From positions 1-5,316 of the forward strand of contig CATLZI010000159.1 in the NCBI GenBank assembly GCA_950063125.1: a stretch of DNA of 5,316 bases, written 5' to 3'. The position numbers and the translations under genes are program-made. The stretch is from an uncultured Porticoccus sp. Lineage in GTDB: Bacteria > Pseudomonadota > Gammaproteobacteria > Pseudomonadales > Porticoccaceae. Positions 1 through 4,875 of the stretch are shown in pieces (the stretch's first letter is position 1; every line of letters begins with the position of its first letter). The notes beneath the pieces are model-generated. The model was not told where the DNA came from, made no database searches, and saw only the letters and a list, made by a program, of their open reading frames with translations.

Positions 1-220
1 GGTGGATCTTGTTCTGGGCGGGCAGAGCCATACGACCGGAGATCTCGGTACACAGGAAATACGCCGCCTGCCATCTGACCGGCCGCAGCTGCCTGTCATC
101 AAGGCCACTGCAGAAGAGGTTGCCGCACACCGTGATCAGCTGGCCCGTATTCAACAAATCAGCGATGGCGAGTGTGTCTGGCTTGCCACGGTTGATGCTG
201 TTGCGGAAACCTCTCGCTAG
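1..220 (+). CDS. dnaQ: DNA polymerase III epsilon subunit (proofreading exonuclease), C-terminal fragment
   Basis: This is the last 72 codons of a gene entering from the left; the first whole codon is at 2 and the stop is TAG at 218-220. The peptide has the layout of the epsilon C-terminus after the exonuclease domain: a GGQ motif (GG then Q8 of the fragment), a variable linker, then RPQLPVIKATAEEVAAH and a final CVW. In E. coli the equivalent is GGQTSMAF, linker, KLRVVFATDEEIAAH and CLWRA. In that family this part carries the beta-clamp-binding motif and the segment that binds the polymerase alpha subunit in the replicase core. The catalytic DEDDh exonuclease residues lie outside the window. 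Two oddities: the clamp motif reads QSHTTG instead of a hydrophobic QxxL/MxF type, and about 11 residues follow the usual end (LATVDAVAETSR tail). Assignment rests on recalled similarity of the C-terminus only; a dedicated epsilon paralogue is possible. Confidence 0.85.
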   Translation, partial: VDLVLGGQSHTTGDLGTQEIRRLPSDRPQLPVIKATAEEVAAHRDQLARIQQISDGECVWLATVDAVAETSR

Positions 221-230
221 AGAGTAGACA
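217..230 (+). repeat. 14-bp repeat CTAGAGAGTAGACA, copy 1
   Basis: The sequence CTAGAGAGTAGACA overlaps the dnaQ TAG stop and is found again, base for base, at 3789-3802 in the gap before sohB. A shorter relative, CTAGAGAAACA, lies at 2267-2277 just after the fimL stop. All three lie at or just after a gene end on the same strand. Confidence 0.5.
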
Positions 231-284
231 TGATACTGAAAAGGGCTCACCGGAACAGGAGGGCGACCTGCCAGTTTGGCATTT

Positions 285-314
285 GTGTTGATGGCAATAC
301 TCAACATATCAACA
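285..314. repeat. Stem-loop with two competing right arms
   Basis: TGTTGA at 286-291 can pair with TCAACA at 301-306 (9-nt loop). TGTTGAT at 286-292 can instead pair with ATCAACA at 308-314 (15-nt loop). The two right arms are direct copies separated by TA. No T-run follows, so it does not look like an intrinsic terminator. It could be an RNA structure after dnaQ, a protein-binding dyad, or chance. Confidence 0.35.
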
Positions 315-336
315 GGTGCGCAGCTGAGCTTCCCCG

Positions 337-468
337 GTGTTTCGGTTCGTTGACATAGAGCGTCGCTTAAACACGTTATCACTGGCCATGGAGAGCATTA
401 GTCAGGGGGGTGCCAAAACAGTTGATAAACGCCTGATTAAACTGGTTGAAATGTTTGACGGTCCTTAA
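337..468 (+). other. Short coding-like patch, possible small ORF or gene remnant
   Basis: An open frame runs from GTG at 337 (43 codons) or ATG at 388 (26 codons) to TAA at 466-468. The ATG version begins MESISQGGAKTVDKRL and ends IKLVEMFDGP. Its mix of charged and aliphatic residues looks more like a real helical peptide than random spacer sequence. There is no Shine-Dalgarno sequence before either start, and I recognise no family. It may be a small protein, the leftover end of a decayed gene, or chance; chance is the leading explanation. Confidence 0.2.
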
Positions 469-472
469 CTTG

Positions 473-488
473 CGGGTCTGTCGACCCG
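473..488. repeat. GC-rich perfect hairpin upstream of fimL
   Basis: CGGGTC (473-478) and GACCCG (483-488) form a perfect 6-bp stem with a TGTC loop. Neither strand has a T-run after it, so it is not a standard intrinsic terminator. It lies 115 bp before the fimL start and upstream of the candidate promoter, which fits either an operator-type dyad or a structured 3' end of an upstream transcript. Confidence 0.5.
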
Positions 489-506
489 AGCTCAAACCAC
501 GGTGGC

Positions 507-520
507 TAATAATGTTATTA
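507..520. promoter_or_regulatory. AT-rich palindrome, candidate operator for fimL
   Basis: TAATAA (507-512) and TTATTA (515-520) are perfect inverted copies around a 2-bp TG centre, 14 bp in all. The element sits immediately upstream of the candidate -35 box (525-530). The compact, near-zero spacing of the arms suits DNA binding by a dimer better than an RNA hairpin. No specific regulator is recognised, and AT-rich palindromes of this size can arise by chance. Confidence 0.35.
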
Positions 521-524
521 TCGA

Positions 525-553
525 TGCACATAGGTGGTTGCGAATGGTATAGC
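525..553 (+). promoter_or_regulatory. Candidate sigma-70 promoter for fimL
   Basis: TGCACA (525-530) matches 4 of 6 bases of a -35 box. After a 17-bp spacer, TATAGC (548-553) matches 4 of 6 of a -10 box and is preceded by TGG (545-547), an extended -10 signature. Transcription would begin near 560, at the edge of a seven-T run, giving a leader of about 44 nt before the ATG at 604. This is the best-looking promoter I found by eye upstream of fimL. Confidence 0.3.
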
Positions 554-603
554 TGCGCTCTTTTTTTGTATTGGTCGGTGATGTGAAATAGGCATTTGAT
601 GAT

Positions 604-2256
604 ATGTATCAAATAAATACACAGGCATTAAAGCTGGTCGGGGAAGAGCTGGATAAGGAGATTGGTCTCCTGGTCGATCTGCTTGCGCAGCCGCTGGAGT
701 CTGTTGACTGGTCTGAATGTAACCGGGGTTTATCTCAACTTCACGGGGTGTTTTCGCTGCTGGAAATGGTCGGCGGGGAAATGCTTTTGGGTGAAATGCA
801 GGAGACCCTTATAAAAGCAGAGGGTAGCTCCCTCGACGCAACGGCGGTGAATACCGTCAGGCACTCACTGGAGCTGATGCCCGGTTATGTGAGTCAGCTG
901 CAAATGCATGGTAAGGATAGCCCTCTGTTTTTGTTGCCAGAGATCAATCAGTTGCGGGCAGCCCGCAAACAGCCTCTACTCAATGAATACCAGCTTTTGA
1001 ATGGTTTAATGCCGGATGTGCCAACGATTTCCTCAGTGGAGCAGAAGGATAATCATTCAATCGAGGCGATCCGGGTCGCCCGACAGCTCTACCAACAGGG
1101 TTTGGCTCATGTTCTCAAGGGAAGTACTCGTCCCACCGCGATTAAAGTGATGGCCCATGGTATACAGCGCTTGCGCAATTCGCTCAGCGACGAAAAAGAG
1201 GCCATCTACTGGGCATTGGTATTCGATGTGTTGGGTGCACTTTATCGCGGTGCGCTTGGTTTTGAGCAGAGCCGTTTGCGAAGTCTTATGGCTGTTGAGC
1301 GGCAGCTGCGCATGCTGTCTGACAACGCACCTGCTGAACAAAGTTATCCCATATCCCTGCAACAGAATATGTTGGCCAATTTTCTGTTGTCCGGTATGAA
1401 TACCGAGGGTGCTGCCAAACTGGCGGCTCGCCTTGGCATCTCACCACTGGATTTTACCGCTACCGATATCCGCAATGTGCGGGCTATGTTTGTGGAAGAG
1501 GGCAATCAGTCTTTTGTCGAGCGCCTTGCCGTGATCGCTACCCAGATTGAGCAATTGCGGAGCTTGCTGGATGATCAGGTGAAACAGGAAAGTATCGGGA
1601 GCGGACCCCTCAAGGAAGCCGCTGTACTTTTTTCTGCACTATCTGAAGAGTTGAAAAACTGTGGGCTGGGTCTGGCTGAAGAGCGTTGTTCTCAGCATGC
1701 TCTTGCCATTGGGAACCTGGCGGACAGTACATTGCCCTCTGGGATTATGGAGGAGATGGCAGATACGCTGCTATATCTGGACTCTATTATTCTGGAGCTC
1801 CAGTCGCGGCCGCACTCTGAAAGTGAACGCAGTCAAATTAATGCGTTGAGCATTAAAGAGGTTGTTGAAGAAAATATAATCAGTCATGCGCAGCGGCGAG
1901 TGTTGCAGGAGGCATCGAGTCATCTGGCCAGTATCATGCAGCTGACCTCGGATTATTGTGATGGTATTGCCGGCGATGAGCTGGCAAAACCATTGGCCGA
2001 TAACTTCAAAATGATATTGGGTGCGGTTGGCATACTCGGTTTGACGCGCGCTGAGAACGTAACAGTCCGCTGTCTCGATATTATCAATCACAGCCTGGGC
2101 CCAGCCAGCCAGCTGCCACTGTCATCCATCATCGAGGTATTTGCCGATGCCGTGGTAAGCCTGGAGTACTACTTGGAAAATCGCCGCTGGAATCCCGATT
2201 TCGAAGATACTGTTCTTGGTGTGGCAGAAGAGTGTCTTGAGAAACTGGAAAGCTAG
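604..2256 (+). CDS. fimL: FimL-like protein (ChpA N-terminal homologue without kinase domains), type IV pilus/cAMP signalling
   Basis: The 550-residue soluble, strongly helical protein matches the architecture of FimL and of the N-terminal region of the ChpA/PilL kinase. A first Hpt-like bundle (about 8-75) contains LSQLHG then LLEMVGGEMLLGEM. A middle block (about 155-240) has RQLYQQGLAHVLKG and a segment ending in ERQLRML. A final Hpt-like bundle (about 415-545) has KMILGAVGILGL and AVVSLEYYLE. There is no CheA-type kinase, CheW or receiver domain. In P. aeruginosa, FimL is of similar length (about 557 residues), lies next to nudC, and supports twitching motility and cAMP/Vfr signalling with the Chp system. 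If SQLHG and KMILG align with the Hpt motif HxLKG, the acceptor positions are Ser44 and Lys469, so phosphotransfer is unlikely there. The ATG at 604 is the first start after an in-frame TAG at 589; only a weak AGG (590-592) precedes it. An unrelated-function Hpt-like scaffold is the alternative. Confidence 0.85.
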   Translation: MYQINTQALKLVGEELDKEIGLLVDLLAQPLESVDWSECNRGLSQLHGVFSLLEMVGGEMLLGEMQETLIKAEGSSLDATAVNTVRHSLELMPGYVSQLQMHGKDSPLFLLPEINQLRAARKQPLLNEYQLLNGLMPDVPTISSVEQKDNHSIEAIRVARQLYQQGLAHVLKGSTRPTAIKVMAHGIQRLRNSLSDEKEAIYWALVFDVLGALYRGALGFEQSRLRSLMAVERQLRMLSDNAPAEQSYPISLQQNMLANFLLSGMNTEGAAKLAARLGISPLDFTATDIRNVRAMFVEEGNQSFVERLAVIATQIEQLRSLLDDQVKQESIGSGPLKEAAVLFSALSEELKNCGLGLAEERCSQHALAIGNLADSTLPSGIMEEMADTLLYLDSIILELQSRPHSESERSQINALSIKEVVEENIISHAQRRVLQEASSHLASIMQLTSDYCDGIAGDELAKPLADNFKMILGAVGILGLTRAENVTVRCLDIINHSLGPASQLPLSSIIEVFADAVVSLEYYLENRRWNPDFEDTVLGVAEECLEKLES

Positions 2257-2284
2257 CTCTATACCTCTAGAGAAACAGCAGCCA

Positions 2285-3118
2285 ATGTCCGATTATCACT
2301 TTGAGCCCTGTACCAGCATTCCCGAAGATAATGGCCGCCAACCGCTATTTCTGCTGGTGCGTGGTCAACAATTGCTCTGCCGGATGAGCCAGGACCCCAG
2401 TATCCTGTTTGATGTCGATGAAGTATATACATCAGGTCTGTCGGTGCATTTGCTCGGGCTGTTCCAGGGCTGCCCCTGTTATGTGGTGGATATGGCACAT
2501 GCTCAGGTACTGCCGGCGGGGACTGAATGGCGTGATCTCCGTGCGTTGTTGCAGGTTCTCTCCGCTGAGTTTTTCAATCTGGCCGGACGGGCCTGTCAGG
2601 TTGCTCAATGGGATCTCCAGCACCGCTATTGTGGTTTTTGTGGCAGCCAGACGGTGGCTTCCCCAGGTGACCGGTCGCGGCGCTGCAATGCTTGTCATGC
2701 GTTTTTTTACCCCAGAATATCGCCTTGCGTGATCGTTCTGATAACCCGGGGCGATCATTGTCTGTTGGCCAGCAGTGCTCGCCATCAGGGAAAGTTTTAC
2801 AGTGCGCTGGCAGGCTTTATTGAGCCAGGGGAATCGGCAGAACAGACCCTGCACCGTGAGGTGATGGAGGAAGTGGGTATTCGGGTGGATAACCTGCGTT
2901 ATTTCGGAAGTCAATCCTGGCCGTTTCCAGGGCAGTTGATGATTGGCTTTCATGCCGACTATCACTCTGGCGATATCCAGGTAGACGGTATTGAAATCAC
3001 CCAGGCGGACTGGTGGCGATTTGATCGTCTGCCTCCCTGCCCGGGTTCGCGAACCCTCTCGGGTCAACTGATCCAGCATTTTGTTGATGGCTGTCTGGGC
3101 ATGGACCCACTCCCGTGA
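2285..3118 (+). CDS. nudC: NAD(+)/NADH diphosphatase and NAD-cap RNA decapping enzyme NudC
   Basis: NudC splits NAD(H) into NMN(H) and AMP and removes 5' NAD caps from RNA in the cytoplasm. The 277-residue product has the family layout: a variable N-terminal domain, a zinc ribbon with Cys116, Cys119, Cys134 and Cys137, a YPR motif at 142-144, and a perfect Nudix box at 177-199 (G177, E183, R191, E192, E195, E196, G198). The family's array SQPWPFPxS follows at 209-217, here read as SQSWPFPGQ. E. coli NudC has 257 residues. I chose ATG 2285; an in-frame TTG at 2216 would add 23 residues that overlap fimL and look like a shadow frame. It starts 28 bp after the fimL stop with only a weak purine stretch before it, so it is probably cotranscribed with fimL. 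Its TGA overlaps the GTG start of the next gene. The substituted Pro and Ser of the array are the only unusual features. Confidence 0.97.
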   Translation: MSDYHFEPCTSIPEDNGRQPLFLLVRGQQLLCRMSQDPSILFDVDEVYTSGLSVHLLGLFQGCPCYVVDMAHAQVLPAGTEWRDLRALLQVLSAEFFNLAGRACQVAQWDLQHRYCGFCGSQTVASPGDRSRRCNACHAFFYPRISPCVIVLITRGDHCLLASSARHQGKFYSALAGFIEPGESAEQTLHREVMEEVGIRVDNLRYFGSQSWPFPGQLMIGFHADYHSGDIQVDGIEITQADWWRFDRLPPCPGSRTLSGQLIQHFVDGCLGMDPLP

Positions 3119-3759
3119 CTGTTTCCACGTTAGTGCCGATCATCGTAGGTGCCATTTTTTTACTGCTGGCGCTGAAGTTGCTGTTGAGCGGGGGCATGCT
3201 CAAGGCCATCGTGCGAGCCTTACTGGGATTATCGTTTCTGGCAGCCAGTGCCATGTTTTTTCTCGGTGGCTACGACCTGCTGACCTATAAACGATTGCTG
3301 GTGGAGCAACCCGTGGCCACCTTGCAGTTTGTCAAACTGGCGCCACAGAACTACCGTCTGCTGCTTGTTCAGGTTGATGGAGAGGAGCACCACCTGCGGC
3401 TGTTGGGGGATCAGTGGCAACTGGATGCCCGGACCTTGCGCTGGCATCCTTCACTGGCCAGTATCGGCTTTAAATCCCAGTATCGGTTGGACAGAATCAG
3501 TGGCCGTTATGCCGATATAATTGAACAACGGCACGGCGAGCAAACGGTACACCCGCTGAAAATGAGCCCCTATGGTTTTGATACCTGGCAGGCACTCAGG
3601 CAGGTACCCTGGTTGCAGGAATGGGTCAGCGCCCAACAGGGCACTGCAACTTACCAGCCGATGGCGGACGGTGCTGTTTACGAGGTGACACTGGCCTATG
3701 GCGGGTTGTTTGCCCGCCCGATCAATAACGAAGCCAAGCGGGCAGTATCCGGTTGGTGA
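3115..3759 (+). CDS. Two-helix inner membrane protein of unknown function, coupled to nudC
   Basis: The 214-residue protein has two hydrophobic segments near its N-terminus (about 5-24 and 31-51) separated by a short SGGMLK turn. A soluble domain of about 160 residues follows, with alternating hydrophobic stretches suggesting beta structure (QNYRLLLVQVDGEEHHLRLL at 78-97), then WQLDARTLRW (101-110), YRLDRISGRY (123-132) and a helical WQALRQVPWLQEWV (158-171). With both termini on the same side, the short first terminus suggests the large domain is cytoplasmic, but orientation is uncertain. The GTG start overlaps the nudC TGA in GTGA, with no ribosome binding site of its own, so translation probably depends on nudC. 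The next in-frame Met (residue 28) would remove the first helix. I recall similar proteins labelled multidrug efflux pump in some genomes; nothing here supports that, as it is far too small and lacks transporter features. No function is assigned. Confidence 0.85.
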   Translation: MTVSTLVPIIVGAIFLLLALKLLLSGGMLKAIVRALLGLSFLAASAMFFLGGYDLLTYKRLLVEQPVATLQFVKLAPQNYRLLLVQVDGEEHHLRLLGDQWQLDARTLRWHPSLASIGFKSQYRLDRISGRYADIIEQRHGEQTVHPLKMSPYGFDTWQALRQVPWLQEWVSAQQGTATYQPMADGAVYEVTLAYGGLFARPINNEAKRAVSGW

Positions 3760-3763
3760 TAAT
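3758..3763 (+). promoter_or_regulatory. Possible -10 element for sohB
   Basis: GATAAT matches 5 of 6 bases of a sigma-70 -10 box and overlaps the stop codon of the upstream gene. A transcript would start near 3770 with a leader of about 60 nt. I found no convincing -35 box at the expected distance (around 3735-3740), so sohB may equally be read through from the nudC transcript. Confidence 0.2.
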
Positions 3764-3788
3764 CTTCACGAACAAATGCGCGTTATTT

Positions 3789-3802
3789 CTAGAGAGTAGA
3801 CA
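3789..3802 (+). repeat. 14-bp repeat CTAGAGAGTAGACA, copy 2
   Basis: This is an exact second copy of the element at 217-230. It sits in the 73-bp gap between the unknown membrane protein and sohB, 30 bp before the sohB start codon and 16 bp before its ribosome binding site. It could be part of a leader or a dispersed intergenic motif, or it could be coincidence. Confidence 0.5.
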
Positions 3803-3818
3803 AATAGAGCAGATAGAT

Positions 3819-3825
3819 AGGGGAG
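3819..3825 (+). promoter_or_regulatory. Strong ribosome binding site that fixes the TTG start of sohB
   Basis: AGGGGAG is a near-ideal Shine-Dalgarno sequence, 7 nt before TTG at 3833. An in-frame TAG at 3818-3820 lies just upstream and there is no in-frame ATG or GTG between, so the rare TTG is the only start that gives the complete N-terminal membrane segment. Confidence 0.8.
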
Positions 3826-3832
3826 TCATACA

Positions 3833-4855
3833 TTGGATTTTTTACTGGAATACGGACTTTTTCTGGCCAAAGTCGTTACGGTTGCGTTGTCTTTGGTGAT
3901 AGTAATGGGATTGCTCATCAATCTTGGTGGCCGCATCCGCAAGCAGGAGGGTGTTCTGGAAGTTGAGAAAATCAACGATACCATCGAGCAGTTGGGAGAT
4001 GCTGTGCAGGCAGCCATGCTCGGTAGCGCCGAAAGAAAAAAACTGACAAAGCAGAAAAAGAAGGATGCTAAAGAGCGGCTCAAGCAGGCATCAGAAAAGA
4101 CACGGGTGTTTCTGCTGGCATTTAAGGGCGATCTTCGTGCCTCCGCGGTGGCAAGCCTGAGAGAAGAGATCACCGCTGTCTTGAGTCAAGCCAAGCCGGA
4201 AGACGAAGTGGTTGTGCTTCTGGAAAGTGCCGGGGGTATGGTGCATAGCTATGGTCTGGCCGCCAGTCAGCTCGATCGCATCAAGAAACGGGGTATTCCG
4301 CTCACCGTTTGTGTCGACAAAATAGCCGCCAGCGGCGGTTACATGATGGCCTGCGTGGCAGACAAGATTCTTGCAGCTCCTTTTTCCATGATCGGTTCTA
4401 TCGGCGTGGTTGCCCAGCTGCCCAACTTCAACCGGTTGCTTAAAAAACACGATGTCGATGTGGAGTTACACACCGCCGGTGAATTCAAGCGAACACTGAC
4501 GATGTTTGGCGAGAATACCGATGAGGGACGGGAAAAATTCATTGAGGATATCCAGGAAATCCATGACCTGTTCAAGGATTTTGTTGGTAGCCACCGAAAA
4601 AATCTGGATATCGACAAAATTGCTACGGGGCAGGTCTGGCTGGGCACCCGAGCGCTTGAGGAATCGCTGGTGGACGAACTCATGACCAGTGATGAGTACC
4701 TGGTTGATCGTTCAAATCAGGCGGATATTTATCAGGTCAGTTACCTGCACCACAAGTCCTTGCCTGAAAAATTGGGGCTGGCCACGGAAAATAGGGTGGA
4801 CAGTCTATTACTCAGGTGGTGGAACCGGTTGTGTAACAGTCGTTACTCCGTCTGA
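3833..4855 (+). CDS. sohB: Inner-membrane serine protease SohB (peptidase family S49)
   Basis: SohB is a signal-peptide-peptidase-like protease anchored in the inner membrane with its catalytic domain in the periplasm; in E. coli it was found as a multicopy suppressor of an htrA (degP) mutant. The 340-residue product is close to the E. coli length (349) and similar from end to end: an N-terminal segment opening LLEYGLFLAKVVTVALSL (membrane helix about 5-30), a Lys-rich, probably coiled linker (about 42-90), then the S49 core. The catalytic Ser167 lies in AASGGYMMACVADKI and the general-base Lys219 in HTAGEFKRTL, 52 residues apart as in SppA enzymes. ESAGGMVHSYG (131-141) and GSIGVVAQLPNFNR (188-201) are also typical. 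The C-terminus keeps LLLRWW (325-330). The start is TTG behind AGGGGAG. It lies 73 bp after the preceding gene and its TGA directly abuts the stop of the convergent antiporter gene. No damage to the active site is visible. Confidence 0.97.
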   Translation: MDFLLEYGLFLAKVVTVALSLVIVMGLLINLGGRIRKQEGVLEVEKINDTIEQLGDAVQAAMLGSAERKKLTKQKKKDAKERLKQASEKTRVFLLAFKGDLRASAVASLREEITAVLSQAKPEDEVVVLLESAGGMVHSYGLAASQLDRIKKRGIPLTVCVDKIAASGGYMMACVADKILAAPFSMIGSIGVVAQLPNFNRLLKKHDVDVELHTAGEFKRTLTMFGENTDEGREKFIEDIQEIHDLFKDFVGSHRKNLDIDKIATGQVWLGTRALEESLVDELMTSDEYLVDRSNQADIYQVSYLHHKSLPEKLGLATENRVDSLLLRWWNRLCNSRYSV

Positions 4856-4875
4856 TCAATTGCGCCGGAGTTTTT
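4845..4875 (+). terminator. Possible weak intrinsic terminator for sohB
   Basis: ACTCCG (4845-4850) pairs with CGGAGT (4866-4871), and the T-run 4871-4875 completes the signature on the plus strand only. The 15-nt loop is long for an intrinsic terminator and the stem is only 6 bp, so its strength is doubtful. It spans the sohB stop and the last codons of the opposing antiporter gene, because no untranslated space exists between the two. Confidence 0.35.

Larger units (their letters stand above)
221..603. other. 383-bp dnaQ-fimL spacer with no convincing gene
   Basis: I see no gene of recognisable family here. It contains, in order: one copy of a 14-bp repeat straddling the dnaQ stop (217-230), a pair of alternative stem-loops (285-314), a short coding-like patch (337-468), a GC-rich hairpin (473-488), an AT-rich palindrome (507-520), a candidate promoter (525-553) and a run of seven T (561-567). 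A 77-codon minus-strand reading frame covers 379-612, but it overlaps the fimL start and resembles no family I know. No tRNA cloverleaf and no clear intrinsic terminator for dnaQ was found. The length is unusual next to the tight packing of the rest of the window, so this spacer probably holds the control region of fimL. Confidence 0.6.

Noticed and set aside
230..358. 42-codon plus-strand frame starting ATG at 230, just after dnaQ
   Set aside because: The peptide is rich in Arg and Cys without pattern, no family is recognised, and only a weak AGAGAG precedes the start.
551..567. Seven-T run after GCTGCGCTC as a terminator upstream of fimL
   Set aside because: No stem of more than 3 bp can be drawn immediately before the T-run.
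582..597. CRP/Vfr-type site starting TGTGA before fimL
   Set aside because: Only one half-site is present; the expected TCACA half is replaced by CATTT.
379..612. 77-codon minus-strand frame in the dnaQ-fimL spacer
   Set aside because: It overlaps the fimL start, has no ribosome binding site I could see, resembles no family, and overlaps the palindromes and candidate promoter.
2216..2284. Longer nudC start at TTG 2216
   Set aside because: The extra 23 residues overlap the fimL coding end and look like a shadow frame; ATG 2285 gives 277 residues, a normal NudC length.
2432..3079. 215-codon minus-strand frame opposite nudC
   Set aside because: It is the antisense shadow of a gene with an intact Nudix box and zinc ribbon, and its translation matches nothing recognisable.
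3826..4173. 115-codon minus-strand frame opposite the sohB N-terminus
   Set aside because: It is antisense to a well-recognised sohB coding region; the Ser/Phe-rich translation comes from the Lys-rich codons on the plus strand.
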